From the NCBI GenBank assembly GCA_025174535.1, contig JALBUN010000048.1, positions 992,001 through 1,056,000 on the forward strand: a DNA stretch of 64,000 nucleotides, written 5' to 3'. This document shows, piece by piece, positions 37,015 to 47,800 of the stretch. Both the position numbers and the translations under genes were made by a program. Under the pieces are notes generated by a model, which saw nothing but the letters and a program-made list of their open reading frames with translations, made no database searches and had not been told where the DNA came from. Within the stretch, counting starts at the first letter, position 1. The number at the start of each line of letters is the position of its first letter. The stretch is from Cantharellus purpuraceus. Taxonomy: Eukaryota; Basidiomycota; Agaricomycetes; Cantharellales; Hydnaceae.

Positions 37015-38754
37015 ATGTCTAAGGCGTCCGAAGATATGAAAAAGCGGGGTGATCAACCTCCATCTGGGGCATCTACTCCAGGACCCTCCCAGAGTGCAAC
37101 TCCTGGAACAAGTGGTAGTTCCAATGCTGGACCTTCCAGAATCATTGGAAGTCAAGCCAAAAGGCAGGAGGAGGTTACTCGACAGGGCACTCAGAAGATG
37201 AAGTCAGTCGTGATTTATCATTTTTTTCATATGCTTTACGGATGCTTGATTTTATAGATTTGTCCCCACACTCCCTGTGCGACGGAAGAGGCTTGAGTGC
37301 GTTGCTGCATTAGTTATTGAACGGCTCTTAAGTGATGATACAACACAGTGTTCAAGTGCATATGTATATTTTGGTTTGATCTTTGTTTTTAAAACGTTTC
37401 TTGATTGCAGGAAGAAGCTCCTTCAACTGCAGCCAAGCCCACAGAACGAGGCAGAGGGAGGGGACGTGGGCTGGGCCGTGGTCGAGGTGGTCCGCCACCA
37501 CCCCGTCAAGAAATCCAGATGACTGCCAGCGGCCCATTTGCCATGGGCCCTGCACTGGCAGGTTTGTCGAAGCGACGCACTCCACGTTCGAATTTTACTC
37601 CAGCTATGCCCATGGGCCTTGGATCGACCACCCTCGGAGAAGGTTTGTCTCACACTGGGGCACCTGTCCTCATCCGAGAGAGAGAGAGGGGGAAAAGAGG
37701 TGCCCCTGTCAAGGAAGAGGACGAAGATGTCGAGGTATATTCAGATCCAGATGAGGGTGTACAAATCGTCGATATGGAAGCGATCAAGACCATGGATTGG
37801 ATGGCGCCAGAGAGCTTGAGGCGCGAACGAAATGTTGGGAAACCTTCTAATAAGAAGAAAGCCGAGGTGGCGACAACAAACATTAAACAGGAAGGACAAG
37901 CGAAAGGTACTGTTTCTGAACCTCAAATCTAAAGAACAATCACTTACTCCCACCAATTATGGATCAGAAGTCGAGGCGGTTGAGGCAGTAATAGAAAAGA
38001 ACTTAGCAAACGCGTTGGACCTTAGCGAAAGCGAGGAAGAGGAAGAGATGGAAGACTTGATTGAGGATTTTGCAGTAGAGATGGATATGGAAGACGAGGT
38101 AGCCTTTTGTGCACGGTCATTCGCATGCTAATTCTTGATGCACACCTAGGAGTCCCTGACTCGTCAAGAAAAACTTTACTTCTTCCAATTTCCCCACCCG
38201 TTCCCTACGTTTTCTGCCCCGAAGCCGGGCGACGTCACTGATGTTGATGCAATGGCTGTCGATGGACAAAAGCCGGTAGTAGATGATAAAAAGGGCAGCA
38301 TTGCTGATAATGAAAAAAAGGTTTCATTCGCTGAAGACGTGAAACCTCTTGCTCCCAAAGGCCCACACGATAATCAAGACAAACCTGCGAACGTGGCGCA
38401 AGGCGGAGGTGCCCCTACAATGGAGGAGAGACTGGATGGCGTTATTGGTCAGTTGGAGGTCCATCAAAGCGGATTGATCAAAATGCGGCTGAACAATGGG
38501 ATGCTTATGGACGTGAGTGGTCACCTGGGGATCTGATTGACATCCTCACCACGGTCCTTCAGGTCACTGCGGCAACGCAACCTTCGTTCCTTCAACATGC
38601 CGTCCTTCTCGATCCTGTTACGAAGAAGCTTCACGTTCTGGGTGAGGTCAACAGACGCTTTGTGGTGTCTCCGGATGTAGACAAATTGCTTGAAGAAATG
38701 AAGAAAGCAGAGGCAGATCAGATCAAAGTGGACAGTGCGGTGGATATTATTTAG
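37015..38754 (+). CDS. RPC53: RNA polymerase III subunit Rpc53/RPC4
   Basis: Pol III subunit that with Rpc37 forms a TFIIF-like module in initiation, termination and reinitiation. N-terminal disordered region, then KFVPTLPVRRKR, an Arg/Gly box (GRGRGRGLGRGRGG), MTASGPFAMGPALAG and an acidic stretch. The Rpc4 signature is split by introns: SLTRQEKLYFFQFPHPFP, then LDGVIGQLEVHQSGLIKMRL with NNGMLMD, then FLQHAVLLDPVTKKLHVLGE with VNRRFVVSPDVDKLL. The start at 37015 (MSKASEDMKKRGD) is preferred over an upstream ATG. The intron between VRRKR and EEAPS has no clean GT donor in the right phase; that border is unresolved. Confidence 0.88.
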
Positions 38755-39076
38755 GTTATTTAACGAATACATTCTGGCTAAACTTCTGTTACGGTGCCTC
38801 TGCTAATTAACTTACAATAGAATAACATGGAGGCATATACATCACGTGATAGGCCTACTTCTAGTTCAACAGTACTGATTTTCAGTCTTGTGTTAGTTTG
38901 GAAGCACGTCTCTTTGCACTGGGTTCCATCCTGCCGCCTAAATAGATGCTTTGGCTGTGCACCATGGTTATGAAGGGAAGGAGGCGGGCACAGCGGAGAA
39001 ACTAAGGTGTTAGTAATGTTCTAGTAACAGTGAACGGCCCGGGCTTTGCGCCTTCCTTGTCTCCTCTGCTCTGATC
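38755..39076. other. Intergenic, RPC53 to oxidoreductase
   Basis: About 320 bp between two plus-strand genes. It includes a CACGTGAT segment near 38845. No gene seen. Confidence 0.35.
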
Positions 39077-40846
39077 ATGTCCCACAGTGGTAAAGTGTAA
39101 GCGGTTTTCTTTACTCTTATGTGTAGAAAGGTCACCGGTCATTTCACGTTTAGGATCCTGCGATGGGGCATAATCGGTTGTGGAGGCATATCGCGTCATT
39201 TCGTTCAGGTAAATATGATCAGTATTCTGCTGTTTTGCCAGCCATATTCACCATCCTTAGGATCTTCTTGTAGACCCTCAAACGTGGGTCAAGATATTAC
39301 CGTTGATGGGTGATGTGCTGAGAGCCGCTAGTCGAGGATCCAATGATGTCGAGCACAGGGTTGTCGCTGCAGGATCTCGAAGCACAGTCAAAGCCGAACA
39401 ATTCATCAAAGAGACGAAGGCCTACCGTCATAATGCCAAGGCATGCGGTAGTTATGAACAAGTGTACGCCGATAAGGCAGGTATTTCTCGCTGCTCACTG
39501 GCAATGTGCTGGCAGACAAGCTCATGAATCGAATCAAATAGGAAGTCGACATTATTTACGTTGGTCCGTATCTTCCTCATTGAAATTGTAGCATCCACGC
39601 TAAGCATAGTCGTAGGGACTCCGCATACCTATCATTACGAGAACACTAGAGACGCTTTATTCGCCGGAAAACATGTGCTCTGTGAAAAGCCCTTCACCTC
39701 CAATGCAGCTGAACTTCGTGAGCTCGTAAAGCTTGCGAAGGAACGAGAACTCTTCCTCATGGAAGCGATGTGGACCCGATTCCAGGTTTGCTTCTTTCAT
39801 CCACCTTTGCAATTCGTCGAAGCTCACCCATAAACAGCCTATTGCTCAGGAGGTCAAGGAAGTCATAGATTCGGGTGAACTTGGGGACATTAGGGCCCTG
39901 CACGTTTTCATTGGTGCACTCGCTGTTTCTTTTCTAAGTTAGGAATCGGTAGGCACGCGGATCTGTCTGTTGATTTCAATATCGACAGTAAGCCCGCCCA
40001 CTCAGTTGTTATACACTACTCTTACTTCTCATATCACACGTTCCGGGTTAGACGTTCCCAAAACTCACCGTATTTTGGACCCGAAACTTGGAGGAGGTGC
40101 CGTTTTAGATTTGTCAGACTCCATCCCCGCTATCGTGGTTTGAGTCTAACCACCTGTTCAGAGGTCCATATCCTTTCGTTTGGGCAGTCATTGCGTTGTA
40201 CGAACACGCACTCAACGAGAAGCGACGCCCCTCTTCCATCGCCGCATCCATTCTCAAAACTCCATTGACCGGGGTTGACAGTAGCACGAGCTTTACTCTC
40301 ACCTTTGACAAGCTCCAAGCGCAGGTGATGCACTTTCCACACATCTCTGGCCCTTGCCATTGACATGACACGTGTCTAGGCGAATTTATCTTGTAGCATC
40401 ACGATTCCATCACCCAACCCTCCCCTGACTATGCGATTCACAAAGGGGAATATTATTATTTCGGTCTGCCCCTTTATCTTTATGCTACTGAATTTATATA
40501 CTTAGCAAACGGCGAATAGTCACCCATCTATCGCCCGTTGTCGTTTACTGTTCAACACTTTTCTAAGCCTGGCTCAGGCGAAGTGGTCAAAGAGGAGACA
40601 CGGGAGTTCCAGCACACGGGACGCGGACATCACTATATGGCTGATGCAGCCGCACGCTCTATCAAGGAAGGAAAGACAGAACATGAACTCTGGAGCCTCG
40701 AGACAAGCCTGTTTGAGATGGAGGTATTCGATGAGGTAATGGAGTTTATAGGTCTGCCTCCCGTGGCTTAGATGTCTAATGGGATTTTGCAGGTCCGCCG
40801 TCAGGGGGACTATAGACTTCCTCCGGGTGTCGAACAAGTGGTGTAG
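39077..40846 (+). CDS. Gfo/Idh/MocA oxidoreductase, dihydrodiol/xylose dehydrogenase-like
   Basis: NAD(P)-dependent dehydrogenase of the dimeric dihydrodiol dehydrogenase type, likely acting on a sugar or diol; the substrate cannot be read from sequence. First exon MSHSGKV, then the Rossmann motif [53 protein letters not shown], and the catalytic-region block [18 protein letters not shown] with [18 protein letters not shown]. The C-terminal half has [20 protein letters not shown] (rebuilt across an intron near 40120), then [19 protein letters not shown] and [18 protein letters not shown]. The last exon ends LPPGVEQVV. The EKP lysine is kept, so the enzyme looks functional. Confidence 0.85.
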
Positions 40847-40941
40847 TCGGAAGAGTAACAGACTGAAATACTGCAGCGGTACAATATGAATTGAGTGGAA
40901 ATATACACTGAAACAATACAGCATTATGTCTATCTTGATGG

Positions 40942-41591
40942 CTACATAAAGAACTCGGGTTTCTTCGAGTTAATACCATACTCTGCAAGGGCTGCACTGA
41001 GATCGTCCATGGTCAGCACAGTCTTGGTTTTATCCTGTCAAACACGCCAGGTGTTTAGGTGAAAGTCAGCTATAAGATAGGAAGAAGCGTTCGTAAAAGC
41101 TTGACCCTGGCCGATGAAGTCCCAGCACCCCGTCCTCGACCACCCGGAGCTGCATTCGTCCGTATGCGAGCGTGTTGATACGCGTCAGCAGCGATGTCCG
41201 AGACGAATTTCTGTGCTGCAAGAGACAATAAGCGTTTCCTGGGCACCAATAATTCAGTGGGTACGACATCCGTTTGGCAGACCGTACGTACAATCGTACA
41301 TCCTCACACTCGAATCCAACGCGTTGTAGGTAGAAGTCTGTGACTTCATTAGGTATCTGGGTTCATGAATGCACTACATCAGCTCTTTGTCGCGCTAAAC
41401 CAGTTCCAGTGACACACCATAGGCTCATAATCGTCTAACATCAGCATGAACTCCGTCAGTGTGCGGTCCTTCCTCGCCTGTTCTTCCGCATGACGAGCAG
41501 AGCCAGATACCGAACCCCCTTGCTGCAATTGATCTGGCGTAGGTTGCTGCGCCTGATTTGAGGACGTGCCAGCTTGAGAGGGGTTCGACAT
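40942..41591 (-). CDS. TAF10: TFIID/SAGA subunit TAF10
   Basis: Histone-fold TAF shared by TFIID and SAGA. N-terminal Ser/Gln-rich tail, then TLTEFMLMLDDYEP, EVTDFYLQRVGFECEDVRL, RLLSLAAQKFVSDIAADAYQ, HARIRTNAAPGGRGRG, and KTVLTMDDLSAALAEYGINS with KKPEFFM at the end. At least three introns. Two ATGs are possible (41591, MSNPSQAG, and 41627, MVYAIPTP); I prefer 41591. It converges on the oxidoreductase gene with a 95-bp gap. Confidence 0.92.
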
Positions 41592-41627
41592 GTTGTGCCG
41601 CGTCGGAGTTGGAATGGCATAGACCAT

Positions 41628-42140
41628 AAAGTCTCACTGACATCCAACTTTCGCATTCGCTTTTGCAGACCAGCCTTGGGCACATCTTCGAAGTGGTTGT
41701 TTGTATAAGTGAGTTCGTTGGGTATATATATATATACAATGTCTTGAGGCGTTTGGCTTGATTTCCAATTTAGAAAGAAGAAACTATCTTAGCTACCTTC
41801 GGAAGGGTGGATTCTTTCGTTTGTCTGATGTCTTCTGTTCTTCGCCATTTTATGACGACCCTGACCTTATCATGTTTCTTGACAGACGTACCTGCCTTGA
41901 ATAAGACTCACCTAGCTCCGTGACGCTGAGATACTCTGATCTACAACTCGGACAGAAGCTGGCGCATCATGGTGCATGGCGACCAGATCCCGCTAAGGAG
42001 TGATGGACAAAAGAGCTACAATTATAATGAGATGAAAACGACCCATTAGTAAGACTGATAGGAGTATGGCCGAATGCCATGACCCTCTCTAGAGGATTAC
42101 ACCATCAAGTACAGACTACATGCGTAGTGCTAATTTAATT
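41628..42140. other. Intergenic, TAF10 upstream / zinc-finger gene downstream
   Basis: About 510 bp. A short (TA)n run near 41730 lies in the likely TAF10 promoter. No gene seen. Confidence 0.35.
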
Positions 42141-44265
42141 TCATATGAGGTTCAACTGATTTTGATTCTCCATGATTATGGCTTCATCAGTCGATGCCGC
42201 CGAGTTCTTAACACGTTCTGCCTTCTTCTTGGTGTGCACATTCTTATGCCGTGCAACCTGGTCAGGTCGCGCAAACCGTTTCTCGCAGCCAGGGTAAGGA
42301 CAGGTATATGGTCGATCCCCAGTATGTGTTCGCACATGCTTCGATAGATTAGATGACTCTGAGAAGGATCTGTTTCAAGGTGAGTACGTGATTACCCATA
42401 GTCACATCGAAAGACAACCTACCGATTGCAATGTGAGCACTTGAAAGGTTTACTTCCACTATGCACGCGTCGGTGAATTGTCAATGCGCCAGCGATTGCG
42501 AACGCTTTTTTGCATCCTGGAACGTCGCATATGTACGGCTCTGCGAAGATTAGTGATGGTAATGTTGGCGCACATAAAGAACAATGTATGCAGACTCGAT
42601 ACGCACTCTCTTTTGTGTGGCGACGCATATGTTGTTGAAGGGTAGCTGCTTCCGAAAAATACTGCTCGCATATATCACATTTGAATGGCCGATGTCCTGC
42701 AAGGCTCTCAAAAGGTTGATAAAGTCAAATGCTTCGTGAACCGCACCTGTGTGAGACTATCAAGTTCGTATACTATCAGAAGACGTCGAAGGCTATGCAC
42801 GAGCAGCGTGTCTCACCTGAATGTGTCGCAGTATCTTCTGCTTGCTCGCAAAGCCCGCGTCTCCATTGCGATTGCAGCCTTCCCACAAGCAGTGATAGCG
42901 CGAGTTGCCTACACCTACGTGAATATCCGCAATATGTGTTGTCAGTTCTACAACCGAACTAAATGGGTCATTTGCTAGCGTGCAATGTCGCCATCTACAC
43001 AGATATTGCGAAGGTGCAGGCGCGGCAGTGGCGCAGGTATGAACGGTCTGATGGTCAATAATACGTGGGGGTGAGTTCCGGCATTGTGTAGGCACGTTCG
43101 AGACGGAGTGGGAACCACAAGGGGGACCATCTGGGAATATATGCACCCTATCTGGCACTGCGGCATCACTAGGTCGACTATACGTCGCCTGGCGTGAAAC
43201 TGGAATGCCGAGATGGTCCTGTTGTACATGGCAGGCAAGGAACCCTTTGGCGGCTTCGACCACATCACCGACGGAAGGACCAGGGACTTGCGATGGTGTG
43301 GGATAACGATCGCAGTTATCCCACAAGCATGAAAACATGCTTAGGTCTTGAACGGTAGTCTCTGACAAAGACTGTACTAATGGTTGCTGGGGGACGGGAG
43401 ACTCCTGGCTTCCTCCATCTTCGCCTGATATAGAAAGCTGCAGATGGGCTCTATTGACGTGCATGGCCAGGTCCTGGGGAGTGTTGAAGGTCTTTCCACA
43501 AGCAGCCCAGAGACATATCAGAGGCTCGGCGCGATATTGCTGATCCGGCGGGCCACGCTGATTGGGGAGTTCAGCCGATGTAGCGTCTGTGAATGGCTGA
43601 GAAGAGGTCGAGACAAGGGGAAACGGGTCAGGGCTTGAGCGGGAGGAAACACTAGGAGTCAGTTTGGGAGAAATCAAGACAGACACTGTGGATCCTGGAC
43701 TAGAGATGGGAGCGGGGGCGGGTTCGGATGGCGGAATATATGCAGGTGGTTGTGGTAGCGGATGGTAATTATGGTTATAGCGGGGCTTGTCGACTACAAG
43801 AAGGCGTGGATCACACGAACTACTGTCGAACGAATGTGGCAGCAACTGCGTGTTACGGCACGCGCAGAGGAGCGCGTCCAACTCTCTGGACAGTGTCGTA
43901 TTGCTCCAATCAGGAAACAATACATTGCCGTGGTCTTGTGAAATGGACACTTGGTTCGTAATATTCGGATAGGAAGACTCTAAAGATGATAGGTCTGTAC
44001 AAGACTTGAGCTGCGAGCGGTCAGCCGGTGATTGATATGACATTGACAAGAGACTAACAAGGTCCTCGAAGCCTTGACACTGTTCGCTTTCACATTGGGT
44101 GCTGAGAGGCGTAGTGCACATCCCACAGCTATCGAGGCAAGGATCATCGCAAGGAACGACAACGCAACTATCTGTGCATTGTTCTTCGGCGTTCAAGACG
44201 CAGTTTTCGACATTGCATTCAGTGACGCATTGGTCACATCCTGATAGGACTGCTGGAGGACACAT
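42141..44265 (-). CDS. ZAP1: C2H2 zinc-finger transcription factor, Zap1-like
   Basis: Probably the zinc-responsive activator of metal uptake genes. The N-terminus is Cys-rich (CDQCVTECNVENCVL, EEQCTDSCVVVPCDDPC). About eight C2H2 fingers follow: a divergent first group (LICLWAACGKTF, YLCRWRHCTLANDPF, YHCLWEGCNRNGDAG) and a classical cluster at the end (FKCDICEQYFSEAATLQQH, YICDVPGCKKAFAIAGALTI, FKCSHCNRSFSESSNLSKH, YTCPYPGCEKRFARPDQ). The mix of CxWxxC fingers with a final cluster is the Zap1 plan. Introns separate the last fingers. The ATG at 44265 opens the long exon, but the frame continues upstream, so a 5' exon is possible. The Zap1 role itself is inferred from architecture. Confidence 0.8.
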
Positions 44266-44667
44266 GTCAACTGGAGAACCAGCGCAATGGGGGAGGGGAC
44301 ATGGGCTGCCTATTGGCAGAGTCTTGAAGGGGACCTGTTGCTGATTGATACGAGGTGTAGGATGTGGGACAAGAGCAAAGGGGACAAGCGAGGGAGGGAC
44401 GATAAGTTAGCAGATGGGATAAAACGACAGGGATATATTGACTTCACCGAATTGTCCGCAGATGTGAAAGCCTGAGGCAGTGAAGTGTGGTGGACCTCCA
44501 TCCTTATGTAGCACTGTGGCGCGGCACACCAATCAGCAATATGAGTACCTCAACGGTCACAGCTCACGCAGTAGCTCCGCTCAAATTTGAAGTCATGCAG
44601 CTTCAGTGACAACTGGATATTACATACATGTCAGGGTGAATATTACATACAGACAGCGTGAAGATAT
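44266..44667. other. Gap between the Zap1-like and RBR genes
   Basis: About 400 bp on the 5' side of the Zap1-like gene and the 3' side of the RBR gene. A minus-strand open frame 44310-44501 may be part of a 5' leader or first exon of the zinc-finger gene; no separate gene is supported. Confidence 0.3.
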
Positions 44668-47425
44668 CTAGTCCAGTCCCCAACCACCATGAGCCCTACT
44701 CATGTGAGAGTATATTTCATTCGCTTCGAACATCTTCTTGCACACCCAGCATATATGCGTCCCACAACATACACAGGTGATGTGATTGCACCCCCCGTCC
44801 TTTTGGATGCCAGCACCGCACCCTGGGCATTCACTTGCGTTGTTTTCCTGTTTCCACTTTGCGAGCCCTAGTTCGCCCCCGCTCTTGTTGTCGCGGTGTT
44901 CGGCGCATGTGAGCCCCTCATGACTCTCAACATGACAGTGAGCGCAAATCCGAGCCAAACACACGGAACAGCGTAGGACCATTCCTGGCTCACCGGGACG
45001 ATAGATCAGCTCGCAGTCGGGGGTTGGACAATAGTGATACTCAGCGGGGTGTTGGTGGATGTACGTTTGGAAGGCGGTCTCGAAGAGCTTTGATTCGTCA
45101 GTTGGCGGAAGGATGTGACGGATTGTAGCAAGCAGGACGGGCTGATCGCAGTGACCGTCCTCAGCAAGGCACTTAATTGGGAAGCTTTTAGCGGAGACCA
45201 GGAAAAGTCGAAGGCACGCAAAACAGTATGTATGGCCACAGGCAAGCCGCACGGGATTCGTGAGGTCGCACATGCACACAGGGCAGTCGTCACCGTTCCC
45301 AGTCACCGGTATGGCAACCTTGGATCTGAGAGTCATCAGATATAGTTTGGTAACTTCAATATCTTCTTCTTCTCCTTGAACAATCAAAGTCCGTGTCCGG
45401 ATATCAAGTGTGAGCTTTTCGGCTCCTAATAACGCCTCCAGCCGCTCTAAGCCCCCTTGAAGTAAACTTCCCAATATACCTTTTGTAAGCGAAATACGAT
45501 GTCGTTGGGCCCGCAGCTCGACAGCTTTTTTCAGCAAGAGGTCAAGAGCGACCCTTCTCTGTTCAGTCTGACCAGATACTCTCAGCCTTTTTCGCCTGGT
45601 ATCCTTGAGCACGAAAGCACCCGATTCCTTTTGTACGTACTCCAAGAAAGGTCGAGATCCTTCTCTGGAAAAGAAGTCATCCCACACGAGCACACCGTCG
45701 TGCTTGAGTTCTTCGCCTGACACCATTCCTTCAACTTTCGACTTTAGTCGACACAATGCCTTGGGATCGCTCCCATATATTCGCACACAGACTGGGTCAA
45801 TGGGCCAGCCCATTTCATTCTTATCGTATATTCGGATCTTCGCATTGTGGTCGTCTAAGCGCTGCATTTGATAAAAGTCGTCCTGGAGTGCGCCGAATTG
45901 GGCCATTGGAATATTATACTTCATAGAGTGTAAGAGTGTGATCCAAGTCTTGGCGCCACCTAGAAATTTATGACTTTGACCGTGCAATGCTTTTTCTGCT
46001 GTAGCAGCATGCTCTGCCTTGGCGAAGCGCACAAGGGCTTTGACTTTAAGGTCAGCCGGTTTCGGATGAAAGTGATCGAAGCTTTCCAAAGGACCAAAGT
46101 CTTCCAGGAGTTTTCGAATACGTTCCGTACCTTCTGTGCTATGATAATTTGGCTGAGAAAACGTCATCAGGTTTGTGCCACAGAATCTTTCAAGGCCAGA
46201 CGCTGAGAAGTGGAGTGGAAGTCCCTTCACGATGACAGTGGAGGGGAACCGCTGTTTTATGGAAGGTTCTTGAAACGTCACGGACATTTTCCGACCAGCA
46301 AAGATTTTCCCGTCGAGGAAAGATGCTTTATCAAAAGCAGCGAGGATAGTATCGTAATGGGCATAAGCAACTCGTGAAGGTGCAAACCAGCTGATTTTTA
46401 GCGTGCTGCTGCGAAGGTCTGCTGTGCCAACTTCTACTGATTTTACATTCAATTGAGCAGCGATGTGTTGAGAGTGTAGTTCATGTCCGTCAAGTGCCAC
46501 CTCTGCCGTTTTGGCAGAATCTATGTCGAGGTATTCAAGTTCGGCCTTGCCGGCTGTTCCAGGAGCGGGTGGGGTAAGGATGACGGATTTCAAAGCACCT
46601 AGTGTCTCCGCGAGGTGTATAATATCCATCTGAGTAGTTGCATGTGAGAGATTCGATAATGTGACTCGACGAGACTCGAAGGCAGTTTGTATCTGGAGCA
46701 CCGCAGCACCAGCCCCAAACGTGGCTCTGGTGCGACTGAAAGTTCGTTCAATAGTTGCTTTTGAAGCCCCAAGAATCTTGGCTTGTTCGCTTTCTCCACT
46801 GTTTTGAACAACCCGCATATCTGTCGGCTTTGGTGAAGTGGACTGGCCCTAGCAAATCATGCGGGATTATGAATGCTCTCTCTGTTGACAGTGCAATAGC
46901 CAGTAGCACGTACCTCGCCACCTGGAAGAGCGTGTACAAATCGGTGACTGGATGTTTGATTCTGATTACCACACTTCAGCGTTCAAAAAGCTGTGAAATG
47001 CAATTAAAAATGCAGACGAGTTTCACCTTTATCTTCACTTTATTTGTTGGTCGAGCAACTGGCCGTCCGAAGTTCTGCAACATACTAGGACTTGGTCGTT
47101 GCTCCCGCCATGTCCTCGCATCGGATGCCGACGTCTCATGGAAGTAGCTGCACTGTGCCCGCTTGTCACACTTTCCAGCTGACCAGAAAATGCAAGGAGA
47201 TTTGCTGGGTTCCACAGCAGCTTTCCGCTTGCCGCCTCCGGAGTGAATATCTCTGCATCTTTCACCAAACTTGCAAGATCCAGTACTGTAGTGCCTGCAT
47301 ACCATACGTGAGGGACCCGGGCGCGGGGGCTGCCCTGTATGTGAGAAGGGACATGCGGCACCCTTCGTGCACGAATTGGTTCTGTAATAAGCGCAAGGTT
47401 TCTCATTCGTAGGCGGTGCTGGCAT
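44668..47425 (-). CDS. RBR-type E3 ubiquitin ligase with three CCCH zinc fingers and RRM-like domains
   Basis: Large RBR ligase. Three CCCH fingers at the N-terminus: CAYYRTNSCTKGAACPFSH, CRHYSTGSCKFGERCRDIH, CIFWSAGKCDKRAQCSYFH. Two introns then lead into a 716-residue exon with RRM-like stretches (RRVTLSNLSHATTQMDII; STVIVKGLPLHFSASGLER) and a conserved middle. The RBR is at the end: RING1 DDCPVCMCDLTNPVRLACGH with TYCFACLRLF, IBR YHYCPTPDCELIYRPGEPG with CSVCLARICAHC, and RING2 ECPGCGAGIQKDGGCNHITC with ICWVCKKMF. The Cys in DGGC is at the place of the catalytic Cys of Parkin/HHARI. RNA-binding modules beside an RBR suggest a role on RNA or ribosomes, which is inference. Start at 47425 (MPAPPTNEK). 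Confidence 0.88.
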
Positions 47426-47686
47426 TGGCAGAACAGCTGTGGTGGGGGTGGGTTGACACAGAGAACAAGAAATGCGAATCTGGCGGGTCAGCACGAGGTC
47501 CCCCCTTGTGTGGCACTGTAATCATATTTTCTTGCCTAGATACTACGAAGTTCCTGTAACGCGGCAGTGCACTTTTAATCGTAGAACCAATTGAACACCC
47601 TGGACAGATCTCAACGTACTGAAATAAAATTCAAGTCAATACTAGCGAACTAGTGCCCATATGGTTCTATAATGCTAGACCGAATT

Positions 47687-47800
47687 TATCGTCCTTAATC
47701 GGAATCCCAATTCTCACGTACTATCGTCCCCAATCGGAATCTCAATTCTCACGCACACTACTATCGTCCTCAATCGGAATCCCAATTCTCACGCACACTA
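47687..47800 (-). repeat. Tandem repeat at the 3' end of the NFX1-type gene
   Basis: Three copies, 47687-47720 (34 bp), 47721-47760 and 47761-47800 (40 bp each), with only a few base changes. Read on the minus strand each full unit encodes VRENWDSD or nearly so and then a stop or near-stop. The stop codon of the NFX1-type gene (47770-47772) lies in the first unit reached. Confidence 0.85.
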
